NCBI RefSeq assembly: GCF_005889735.1
Contig: NZ_VCKY01000003.1
Location: 1 to 64,000, forward strand
From: Nonomuraea turkmeniaca
GTDB lineage: Bacteria > Actinomycetota > Actinomycetes > Streptosporangiales > Streptosporangiaceae
Direction of reading: 5' to 3'
Length of the DNA: 64,000 nucleotides
Part shown: positions 52,846-60,328 of the stretch, piece by piece
Layout of the letters: the number at the start of each line of letters is the position of its first letter
How positions within the stretch are numbered: the stretch's first letter is position 1
Position numbers and translations under genes: made by a program
The notes under the pieces: model-generated
What the model was told of the DNA's origin: nothing
The model's input: only the letters and a program-made list of their open reading frames with translations
The model's database searches: none

Positions 52846-54206
52846 TCACCCAGGTCCTGCTTGACGGAGCCGACCTCTGCCGCCATCTTCTTCGCGACGT
52901 CGGCCGGCGACGTCCCGCTGAACAGCGGCCCGAGCTCCTTCGACAGGGTGCCCTGAGAGAACACCACGCCGGCCAGGGTGGCGTCGTCGGTGCCCCATCC
53001 CCAGCGGGCGAACGACGCGGCGCCCTTCGCGAGCTGGTCCACGACATCCTCGCCGTAGACCGCCTTGATCGATTTCTTCGTGGCCGGGTCGTTGCCGACC
53101 GGGAGGTCGGCCCACGCGTCGAGGTACTCGGTGGACCCCTTCGCCGGTCCCGGCCGCATCGGGATCCGGCCCTCGGCGGCCGTCGACAACATCTCCACGT
53201 ATCCCTCGGACATGGCGAAGGAGATGAACTTCTTGGCGTTCTCCACCGACGCGCCTCGGGGGATGGCGTAGTTGGACGTCTGGCCGTACTGCGGAGCCGT
53301 GCCGAGAGCCGTCACGAAACCGGTGTTCTTCGCCAGGTACGTCGGGTCCTTCTTGCATTCCTCGCACGTGACCGGGTTGTCCTTGTCCAGGCCGGCGACC
53401 TCGTCCACGATGTGCGAGGAGAACAGGAGCATCGCCGCGTCTCCGGCGAGGTAGGCGGCTCGTGCGGCGCCGACGTCGAGCTCCCCGGTGCCCGCTGCGG
53501 CGCCGAGCTTCTGGACGGCGTCCAGGCCGGTGACGCATTCCGGCGAGTCGATGGCGACGGTGCCGTTCGTCACGAGCTGGCAGCCGGCGGCCTGCAGCAG
53601 CGACTCCAGGCCCTCGCCGGTGTAGCCGTCGCCTGGCTGGGTGCCCATCGCGATGCCCCGCACACCGTCCTTCGCCAGCTTCTGCGCCGCGGTGACGATG
53701 TCCTCGACCGACCCGGGGGCCTCCAGGCCCGCGCTCTTGAACAGGTCCTTGCGGTAGGAGATCACATGCCCCCAGCCGTCGCTGGGCACAGCGCCGAGCT
53801 TTCCGCCGACCGTGGCCATCCGGATGGCGCTCTCGGTGAAGGTGTCGGCTCCCAGCTCATCGACGATCTGCTGTGGCGCCTCGGTGTCCATGAGGCCCTG
53901 GGCGTTCCAGGCCGCGATCAGGTTGGGGCTGTAAAGGATCACATCAGGCAATGTGCCGGAGGCGGCGCCGGTCACCAGGCTCTGGCTGGCCTGTTTGGAC
54001 TCGAGCGGCACGACCTCGACTTTGATGCCGGTCTTGCTGGTGAACTTCGCCGCGACGGACCGCTGGATGGCCAGCCGGTCCGGTGTGGTGTGCGGCGTCC
54101 AGAAGGTGAGGGTCGCCGGGGCGGACGACTCCTGAGGTTCCGCGCCGCCACAGGCTCCCGTTAGCAGCAGAGCCGTCGTCGCCACGCTTAAGGTGACTTT
54201 CCTCAT
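52842..54206 (-). CDS. Sugar-binding lipoprotein of the ABC importer
   Basis: The 454-residue family 1 extracellular solute-binding protein has a lipoprotein signal ending LLLTGAC. The mature start is Cys-Gly-Gly-Ala, and the core shows LPDVILYSPNLIAAW and KDNPVTCEECKKDPTY. It captures the sugar outside the cell and feeds the two permeases encoded next. ATG 54206 overlaps the GntR gene stop by 4 bp, so regulator and transporter share a message. Confidence 0.93.
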   Translation of the reverse strand: MRKVTLSVATTALLLTGACGGAEPQESSAPATLTFWTPHTTPDRLAIQRSVAAKFTSKTGIKVEVVPLESKQASQSLVTGAASGTLPDVILYSPNLIAAWNAQGLMDTEAPQQIVDELGADTFTESAIRMATVGGKLGAVPSDGWGHVISYRKDLFKSAGLEAPGSVEDIVTAAQKLAKDGVRGIAMGTQPGDGYTGEGLESLLQAAGCQLVTNGTVAIDSPECVTGLDAVQKLGAAAGTGELDVGAARAAYLAGDAAMLLFSSHIVDEVAGLDKDNPVTCEECKKDPTYLAKNTGFVTALGTAPQYGQTSNYAIPRGASVENAKKFISFAMSEGYVEMLSTAAEGRIPMRPGPAKGSTEYLDAWADLPVGNDPATKKSIKAVYGEDVVDQLAKGAASFARWGWGTDDATLAGVVFSQGTLSKELGPLFSGTSPADVAKKMAAEVGSVKQDLGE

Positions 54207-54925
54207 GGGTTCGTCTCCCGCAGATAGGTCACGCTGGAAAACTCGTACCGGTCACCGCGGTACAGCGCGTGCACCTGCTCGACCCGGCGACCGTTCTGGT
54301 CGTAGCCGATGTGGGGCACGCAGAGGGCCGCGGTGCCCTCCTTGACGCCGAGGAGCTCGGCCTGTTCCGCGTCCACGTTGACAGCGGTGATCGTGCGCTC
54401 GTGCCGGGTTATCCGGATGTCGTAGCGATCGGCGAGCAGCTGGTGGAGCGAGCCGGTGAGGTCCTCGTCGATCAGTCCGGGGACGAAGGCGGCGGGCAGG
54501 CACACCCGCTCGTAGCTGAGCGGGGTGTCGTCAGCCGTCCGCACCCTGCCGATCTGGTAGACGGCGTCGCCGGGCTTGATCCCGAGGGTGGCGGCGAGCC
54601 GCGCGTCGGCGTCGAAGGCGGTCCGCTCGATGACCCGGGATCCCGGCCGCCATCCGCGCTTCTGCGCGTCCTCGGTGAATGACGACAGGGTCGGGCCCTT
54701 GGACACCTGCGGAGGAACCACCATGTAGCTCGCCCCGGGCGCCGAACGGATCAGCCCGTCGGCCTCCAGCAGCTTCAACGCGGCGCGAACGGTCATCCGG
54801 GCGACGCCGAACTCCTCGGCGAGCCGGCGCTCCGAGGGAAGCACGGTGGCGGGCCCGGGAACGGCGATGAACCTCGCCTCGATCAGGGTCCTGACCATCT
54901 GAGCCTTGTTCGCCGTACGCGCCAC
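54203..54925 (-). CDS. GntR/HutC-family regulator of the amino-sugar operon
   Basis: The product is 240 residues from GTG 54925 (AAGGGG upstream). The N-terminal GntR winged helix (LPSERRLAEEFGVARMTVRAALKLL) precedes a UTRA effector domain (LSSFTEDAQKRGWRPGSRVIE). UTRA regulators of the DasR/NagR type sense phosphorylated amino sugars. A perfect 12-bp palindrome lies upstream. As first gene of the transporter operon, it most likely represses it until a sugar phosphate appears. Confidence 0.93.
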   Translation of the reverse strand: MARTANKAQMVRTLIEARFIAVPGPATVLPSERRLAEEFGVARMTVRAALKLLEADGLIRSAPGASYMVVPPQVSKGPTLSSFTEDAQKRGWRPGSRVIERTAFDADARLAATLGIKPGDAVYQIGRVRTADDTPLSYERVCLPAAFVPGLIDEDLTGSLHQLLADRYDIRITRHERTITAVNVDAEQAELLGVKEGTAALCVPHIGYDQNGRRVEQVHALYRGDRYEFSSVTYLRETNP

Positions 54926-54955
54926 AGAACCCCTTCCCTCGTCTTAAGTAGACCA

Positions 54956-54967
54956 TTGGTATACCAA
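54956..54967. promoter_or_regulatory. Perfect palindrome TTGGTATACCAA, likely GntR/HutC operator
   Basis: The 12-bp perfect dyad is in the 56-bp gap between nagA and the GntR gene. The HutC-type core GGTATACC fits this regulator family, and it resembles the DasR-type TGGTCTAGACCA but is not identical. It should control the operon starting at 54925. Confidence 0.65.
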
Positions 54968-54981
54968 AGGCCGTGGCCGAG

Positions 54982-56100
54982 TCAATGGGCCAGCACCTCG
55001 CGCACCTCGAAGTCGTCGGTCATGACCACGAACTCCGCCGCCCGGCCCGCTTCGATGCGGCCGCAGTCCAGGCCGAGCAGCCGGGCGGGCACGGCTGAGG
55101 CCGCGGCCGAGGCGACGGTCACCGGCAGCCCGACCTCGCGTACGGCCCGCCGTACCGCCTGCGCCATGGTGAGCGTGCTGCCGGCCAGCGATCCGCTGCC
55201 GACCAGCTCCGCGCGCCCCGCGCTCACCTGCACCTGCCGGGCGCCGCGCGCGTACCGGCCGTCGCCCATGCCGGCCCCGGCCGACGCGTCGGTGACGAGG
55301 GCGACGCGATCGGGCGCCTGGCGCACGATGAGCCTGACGATGGGATCGGCCAGATGGATGCCGTCGTTGATGACCTCGAGAACGACATCCGGCGACTCGC
55401 AGGCCGCGAGGAACGGCCCGGGCTCGCGGTGATGCAGCCCGCGCATGCCGTTGAAGGTGTGGGTGAGCACCCGCGCGCCCGCCTCGAAGGCCGCGCGGCA
55501 CGTGGCGTAGTCGCCGTCGGTGTGGCCCACGGCGGCGATGACGTCGCATGCCACCAGCTCCCTGACCAGATCCAGGCCACCGGGAAGCTCGGGGGCGACC
55601 GTGACCATGCGGACGCCGCCCCGTCCGGCCTCCAGGAGCCTGCGCAGCTCCGCCGTCGCCGGCGCACGCAGATGATCAGGATCATGGGCCCCGCAACGCA
55701 GGTGGGACAGGAACGGCCCTTCGAGATGGACCCCCGCCAGGCCGGGCTCGCGCGCCATCAGGTCGGCCACCCAACCGGCGGCCCGGGCCATCTGTTCCAC
55801 GGGAGAGGACACCAGGCTGATCAGGGTCCGGGTGGTTCCGTGTAAGCGGTGGAAGGCCACGGTGGCCGCCAGGTCGGCCGGTGAGTCGATCGCCGACACA
55901 CCGCCTCCGCCGTGCGCGTGGATGTCCACGAACCCGGGCAGGAGCCAGCCACCGCCGAGATCACGGATCGCGGTGCCATCGCGCGGCGGCGCCCCGGCCC
56001 CGACGCCGGCGATGCGCCCGCCCCTGATCTGGACCCAGCCTGGTTCGAGTACGTCCGAGGGGGTCACCACGCGGGCGCCGGCGAGAATCTGATCGGTCAT
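54982..56100 (-). CDS. nagA: N-acetylglucosamine-6-phosphate deacetylase
   Basis: The product is 372 residues from ATG 56100, which overlaps the kinase stop by 4 bp. It is an amidohydrolase-fold enzyme that removes acetate from GlcNAc-6-P. Metal and catalytic motifs are DIHAHGGGG (HxH), HLEGPFLSH (Glu), AAVGHTDGDY, LTHTFNGMRGL and LVTDASAG (Asp). It is cytoplasmic. Partnered with the upstream ROK kinase and the downstream GntR/transporter operon, it points to an amino-sugar substrate. No nagB deaminase is present. Confidence 0.92.
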   Translation of the reverse strand: MTDQILAGARVVTPSDVLEPGWVQIRGGRIAGVGAGAPPRDGTAIRDLGGGWLLPGFVDIHAHGGGGVSAIDSPADLAATVAFHRLHGTTRTLISLVSSPVEQMARAAGWVADLMAREPGLAGVHLEGPFLSHLRCGAHDPDHLRAPATAELRRLLEAGRGGVRMVTVAPELPGGLDLVRELVACDVIAAVGHTDGDYATCRAAFEAGARVLTHTFNGMRGLHHREPGPFLAACESPDVVLEVINDGIHLADPIVRLIVRQAPDRVALVTDASAGAGMGDGRYARGARQVQVSAGRAELVGSGSLAGSTLTMAQAVRRAVREVGLPVTVASAAASAVPARLLGLDCGRIEAGRAAEFVVMTDDFEVREVLAH

Positions 56101-56990
56101 TCCACCACACTCCAGGCAAGAATTCCGGCACCGAGCGTGGACGCGCGGATTCCCAGCGCCCCCCGCGAGATGGGCGGCGGCTCCCGGAACGACAGCCGGG
56201 CCGCCAGACCCTTCGCCAGCGGATCCAGGAGCCGTTCCCCCGCGCCGGCCAGGCCGCCGCCGATCACGATGAGCTCGGGGTCGAGCAGGAGCGTGCACGT
56301 GGCCAGACCTGTCGCCAGCGCCTCGATCGCCTCGTTCACCACCCGCTTCGCATGGTCGTCGCCCTGATCGGCGCGGGCGAGGACGTCTTCCGTCCGCAGG
56401 CGGTCCTTGCCGTAGCGGCGGACGATCGCGGCGGCCGAGGCGTAGGTCTCCAGGCATCCACGTCGCCCGCACGAGCAGGGCTCCCCATCTGGACGGACCG
56501 GGATGTGGCCCGCCTCTCCCGCGTGGCCACCGGCGCCGGCGTACAGCCGGCCCTCCAGGATCATCGCGCCCGCGATGCCCGTGCCGATCGCCAGGAACAG
56601 GAAGTTCCGCGCATGCGCCCCGGCGCCGTAGACGTTCTCGGCGAGGCCGCCCGCCCGCACGTCGTGCCCGAGGGCCACCGGAATGCCCAGCCTCTCGCCG
56701 AGCATCGCGGAGATGGGCGCGTTCCGCCAGCCGAGGTTCGCCGCCCGGGAGGCGACGCCCGCCTTCTCGTCCACCAGGCCGGGAACCGCCACACCGGCCG
56801 CCGGCGGCGGCACGGGCGCCTGCGCCGCCAGGTCTGCCGCGAAGTCCCCGAGCCTGTCCAGCACGTGCTCCGGCCCTCGCTCGCGTCCGGTCGGGCGTTG
56901 CTCGAAGGCCTCCACATCGCCGTCGCGGGTGACGAGTGCCCCCTTCATCGCCGTCCCGCCCACGTCCACAGCGATCACATGGCTTGTCAT
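56097..56990 (-). CDS. ROK-family sugar kinase (amino-sugar kinase candidate)
   Basis: The product is 297 residues from ATG 56990. It has the ATP/phosphate motif VDVGGTAMKGALV, catalytic Asp in LGHDVRAGG, and the ROK signature with zinc-binding GEPCSCGRRGCLE and AGHIPV. ROK kinases phosphorylate glucose, GlcNAc or ManNAc. Being translationally coupled to nagA, it most likely makes GlcNAc-6-P. It appears to be the first gene of the unit. Confidence 0.92.
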   Translation of the reverse strand: MTSHVIAVDVGGTAMKGALVTRDGDVEAFEQRPTGRERGPEHVLDRLGDFAADLAAQAPVPPPAAGVAVPGLVDEKAGVASRAANLGWRNAPISAMLGERLGIPVALGHDVRAGGLAENVYGAGAHARNFLFLAIGTGIAGAMILEGRLYAGAGGHAGEAGHIPVRPDGEPCSCGRRGCLETYASAAAIVRRYGKDRLRTEDVLARADQGDDHAKRVVNEAIEALATGLATCTLLLDPELIVIGGGLAGAGERLLDPLAKGLAARLSFREPPPISRGALGIRASTLGAGILAWSVVE

Positions 56991-57224
56991 GCGCCGATCG
57001 TAGGTCCTGCCGATGATCTCGTCCGCCGGGGTCGTGACCTCGCGGGGCTACGCCGCTATCCCATGAACCCCCAGATTCGGTCTGATGACTCCTGTCTGAC
57101 GACACTGAGCATGACGGCTGGCGAAGCTGAGTTCGTCGACGATGAGCATCGCCGCCGAGCTGAGCAGCGGTCCGGGCGGGCAATCGAGCAGTCGCGGCAG
57201 AACTGGCGGGGGGGAAGGCGGCCG

Positions 57225-58388
57225 TCAGTCGCAGCCGCAGCCGTCGCAGCCACAGCCGTCCTCGCCCGAGCAGCATGAGCAACAGTCCCCGCAGTTGCCG
57301 CAGCAGTCGTAGCCGGAGCAGTCGAAGCGCTCGCAGAAGGAGCCCTCGCGCTCCTCGTCCCAGGCAGGCCGGTACAGGCCGCACGTGCAGCAGGTCAGCG
57401 CGGTGCACGCCAGCGACAGCAGCCCGCCGGGATCCCGCTTCGGCGGCCGCCCTTCCGGCGGCGCGCCGGGGTCGCCGGGCGAGTGGCCAGGGGAGTGGCC
57501 GGGGCCGTGCGTCCCGGCGGTGGCGAAGGCTCGGGACACGGCGCTGCCGGTCTCGCGCACCAGCAGGGCGCGCGTCAGGCCGGGACGCGGCAGGTCCAGC
57601 CCGTCCACGGCGGCGCGCAGCTCGGCGTGCGCGGCGTCGCAGTGGCGGCGCGCCTCGTCCAGGCCGGTGCCGGTGGCGGCCAGCGGGTTGTACGCTCCGG
57701 ACGCCCGGTCGTCGGCCAGGTCCTCCACCGCGTCGATCAGGTGTGCCAGCCTCCCGAATCCGCGCCCGGCCGCCTCCAGTGCTTCCCGGTTGTGCGGCTT
57801 CCCCGCGAGTACCGCGGTGTGCGCGAACGCGGCGGCCACGGCGTCCTCGGTGGGTCCCGTCAACTCCCGTAAACCGGGCCCCGCGACGTTCCTCGAGGGC
57901 GCCTGGGCGGGGGAGTGTTCCAGGAGGGCCTGGCGGTCGGCCGCCGCCGTCAGCGGGCTGGGGTCGAACCCCAGCGTGCCGGCCATGGCCGTGCCGGCCG
58001 AGGACCAGCGGCCCGCCAGGCGGGTGGCGCCGGCGGCCACCGGGCGGCGGGCGTACACGCCGTCCCCGTCCGCCACGTGGTCGCGCACTTTGCCGGCCGC
58101 CAGGAGCAGCGACACCGAGGCCGCCAGCCGTACCCCCTCAGACTCCACCACGTCGGCGCCCTTGAAGCCACGCAGCGCGCATGCGCCCGCCCGCCGGCGT
58201 GGCGCGGACGCGGGCGACTGGGCCTCGGTGAGGACAGACACGAGCAGGCCGTCGTAGTTGGTCACCAGGCGGGACAGGTGTCCGTGCTCGTCGCGGAGCG
58301 CCAGGCAGAGCCCGCACAGGTGGCCCATCCAGTCCGCGTAGAGCCCCTTGCACATGGCGTGCCGACACGGGCGGACAATGCCGAACAT
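57225..58388 (-). CDS. DUF5685-like cysteine-rich protein
   Basis: The product is 387 residues from ATG 58388 (AAGGGG upstream). The N-terminus MFGIVRPCRHAMCKGLY, followed by HLCGLCLALRDEHG, has paired Cys as in DUF5685. The C-terminal 30 residues are strikingly Cys-rich (CSGYDCCGNCGDCCSCC, then CGCDGCGCD) and may bind metals or be cross-linked. No signal peptide or membrane segment is clear. Function unknown; stands alone. Confidence 0.75.
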   Translation of the reverse strand: MFGIVRPCRHAMCKGLYADWMGHLCGLCLALRDEHGHLSRLVTNYDGLLVSVLTEAQSPASAPRRRAGACALRGFKGADVVESEGVRLAASVSLLLAAGKVRDHVADGDGVYARRPVAAGATRLAGRWSSAGTAMAGTLGFDPSPLTAAADRQALLEHSPAQAPSRNVAGPGLRELTGPTEDAVAAAFAHTAVLAGKPHNREALEAAGRGFGRLAHLIDAVEDLADDRASGAYNPLAATGTGLDEARRHCDAAHAELRAAVDGLDLPRPGLTRALLVRETGSAVSRAFATAGTHGPGHSPGHSPGDPGAPPEGRPPKRDPGGLLSLACTALTCCTCGLYRPAWDEEREGSFCERFDCSGYDCCGNCGDCCSCCSGEDGCGCDGCGCD

Positions 58389-58500
58389 ACGTCCCCTTAC
58401 ATGCGTATTACCGAGCGAACCGTAGCACCGGACCGCCAGAAGACACGCCAAGTCTGTGAGACGCACGCCCGGTTCCTGAGACAGGACAGTCGTAAAGGGG

Positions 58501-58556
58501 CTACTGCCATCTAGCGCGGCTCACTGCCAACTTCCGTGCCGTACCGCCAACTTCAA
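58501..58556. repeat. Short repeat block A (CTGCCAxCT units)
   Basis: Contains CTACTGCCATCT, then CACTGCCAACTTCCGTGCCG and a further CCGCCAACTT. It is a diverged direct copy of block B at 62866-62935 (about three quarters identity over 36 bp). Position: just 3' of the broken SnoaL gene. The remaining parts of 58389-58941 hold the DUF5685 leader and no gene. Confidence 0.55.
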
Positions 58557-58561
58557 GGCGG

Positions 58562-58751
58562 TCAGATACACACGAGGTGTCTGGCGACGCCGAACAGCGC
58601 CTGCACCCCCGTCGCGTCGATCGGCGCCGGCGTGTGGAACAGCGACGAGCTCGTCGATCGTCTTGGCGATCACCTCCGCGTCGCCGCTGTTGATCGCCTC
58701 GTGGAAACGGCTGAACAACGCCTTGTTGCCGGTGACCTGCTCTGCTGACAT
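58562..58751 (-). pseudogene. SnoaL-like polyketide-cyclase fold gene, frameshifted and truncated
   Basis: ATG 58751 has GAGGAG upstream and the frame starts MSAEQVTGNKALFSRFHEAI, a SnoaL-type N-terminus, through KTIDELV. After that the correct sequence continues only in another frame (LFHTPAPIDATGVQALF) and ends at a stop near 58562. A short deletion at the frame change and loss of the C-terminal half inactivate it. Normal length is about 130 residues. Confidence 0.75.
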
Positions 58752-58941
58752 GTGGCTTCTCCTCGTCCAGATGGCCGACGGCCGGCGGCGGCCGTCGCCT
58801 GTACGACGAAAGTGCGGCCACGAATGTGACACCCGTCGATGCCGCCCCGGCGGCGGCTCCGCCGGGCCCACCATGAGCAGGGCGTAGCCGACGAGCCGAG
58901 CGCCGCGATGGGCCCCGGGTCTCGTTGATGACAGGACGGGC

Positions 58942-59976
58942 TCAGACGGTGATGACGATCTTTCCTCGCGCGTTTCCCGCGACGAGGTGGCGCATGGCCT
59001 CCGGCGCCTGCTCCAGTGCGAAGGTTCGGTCGATGCTCGGCGTCACCTTGCCCGCCTCGATGAGGTCGCCGAGCCGTTCGATGTCACTGGCACGTTCGCT
59101 GGCGATGAGACCGGTCAGCCGCTGGCCGACGAAGCGTGACAGGACCAGGGCGCGCAGTTGCCGGTCGATGCCTCCCGTCAGCCGGCCGCCGTCCTCGCCG
59201 CCGACGAAGACGGCCGTCCCGGTGGGCGCGAGCGCGCGGCGCAGCCGTGACAGGGTGGGGTTTCCCGCGATATTGATGATCACGTCGTAGCGCTGGGCGC
59301 CGTCGGCGAAGTCGTCGCGGGTGTAGTCGATGACATGGTCGGCGCCGAGCGAGCGCACCAGGTCGAGCTTGGCGGGGCCGCACACGCCGGTGACCTCCGC
59401 CCCGGAGGCCTTGGCCAGTTGCACGGCGTAGCTGCCGACCCCGCCCGACGCGCCGATGATCAGCACCCGCTGCCCTTGCTGGACCCGGCCGACGTCGCAC
59501 ACGGCCCTCAACGCGGTGACCCCCGAGATCGGGGCCGCCGCGGCCTGCTCGAAGGTGGCGTTCGCCGGCTTGCGGACCAGCTTGTCCTCGCGGGCCACGG
59601 CGTATTCGGCGAACGAGCCCGGGGCGACCCCGAACACCTCGTCGCCCACGGAGAACCTGGTCACCGCCGAACCGACCGCGACGACCGTGCCGGCGACATC
59701 ACGCCCGGGCACCGGATTCCTCGGTCTGCGGAATCCGAAGGCCAGGCGGATCAGATACGGCAGGCCCGCCATCACATGCCACGTGCCCCGGTCGAGCCCG
59801 GCCGCGTGCACCCGCAGGAGCACCTGGTTGCCGGTGACCTTCGGCCGGGCGATCCGCGCCAGGCGCAGGACGTTCGCCGAGCCGTAGGCGTCCTGCACGA
59901 TCGCCCGCATCGTGCCACCCGCCGTGCTGCCGCTCTGGCCGTCTGTCGCGGCGTTGCGCTGCTGAGATTCCATCAT
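58942..59976 (-). CDS. MDR-family NAD(P)-dependent oxidoreductase (quinone-reductase-like)
   Basis: The product is 344 residues from ATG 59976 (GAAGGG upstream). After a 30-residue non-conserved leader the domain begins MRAIVQDAYGSANVLRLA. NADPH motif VLIIGASGGVGSYAVQLAK; no structural zinc cysteines. It is similar in layout to the gene at 25910-26908. A small conserved gene precedes it by 26 bp on the same strand. Substrate likely a reactive enone or quinone; inferred from family. Confidence 0.9.
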   Translation of the reverse strand: MMESQQRNAATDGQSGSTAGGTMRAIVQDAYGSANVLRLARIARPKVTGNQVLLRVHAAGLDRGTWHVMAGLPYLIRLAFGFRRPRNPVPGRDVAGTVVAVGSAVTRFSVGDEVFGVAPGSFAEYAVAREDKLVRKPANATFEQAAAAPISGVTALRAVCDVGRVQQGQRVLIIGASGGVGSYAVQLAKASGAEVTGVCGPAKLDLVRSLGADHVIDYTRDDFADGAQRYDVIINIAGNPTLSRLRRALAPTGTAVFVGGEDGGRLTGGIDRQLRALVLSRFVGQRLTGLIASERASDIERLGDLIEAGKVTPSIDRTFALEQAPEAMRHLVAGNARGKIVITV

Positions 59977-60002
59977 CGTTTCCCTTCGTGTGCCGGTGGT
60001 CT

Positions 60003-60239
60003 TCACGCGCGCCGTCCCGGCCCATCAGCGCCGAGGGGCGCGATGGAGATCACTTCGATGTTGACCGAAATCAGATGGGCCAGGACGCCGTGCAGGTGTG
60101 AGCTGTCACCGATGTCGCCGACCAGGCGGGTGACGCCGTCGCCGGCATGGTCGAGGGTGAAGTCGTCGAGCAGCGGCCGCAGGAGCCTGGCACTGACCCG
60201 GCCCCGGATCACGATCTCGTAAGTGGTCGGCTGACGCAT
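60003..60239 (-). CDS. Small conserved-type protein, 78 residues
   Basis: The product starts at ATG 60239 and reads MRQPTTYEIVIRGRVSARLL, then LDDFTLDHAG and VLAHLISVNIEVISIAPLG. It is compact, soluble and lacks Cys. I do not know its function. It is first in a two-gene unit with the oxidoreductase and is divergent from the MalT-like regulator, whose palindrome lies between them. That suggests the regulator controls it. Confidence 0.65.
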   Translation of the reverse strand: MRQPTTYEIVIRGRVSARLLRPLLDDFTLDHAGDGVTRLVGDIGDSSHLHGVLAHLISVNIEVISIAPLGADGPGRRA

Positions 60240-60288
60240 GGCCCGATCATCACGGTGAGCGGCATGACGCGGCCTCACACCGCCGGCC

Positions 60289-60306
60289 ATCTCACCCGGG
60301 TGAGAT
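60289..60306. promoter_or_regulatory. Perfect 18-bp palindrome between divergent genes
   Basis: ATCTCACCCGGGTGAGAT is its own reverse complement. It lies 50 bp from the small-protein start and 23 bp from the LuxR-family start, overlapping where a -35 would be. A strong candidate regulator-binding site. Confidence 0.7.
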
Positions 60307-60328
60307 CCGGGGCGGTAGGTTTTAGAAC

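Noticed and set aside
57056-57224. Possible small gene upstream of the ROK kinase (reading MLIVDELSFASRH)
   Set aside because: No ribosome site, no known family, and the frame breaks; insufficient to call.
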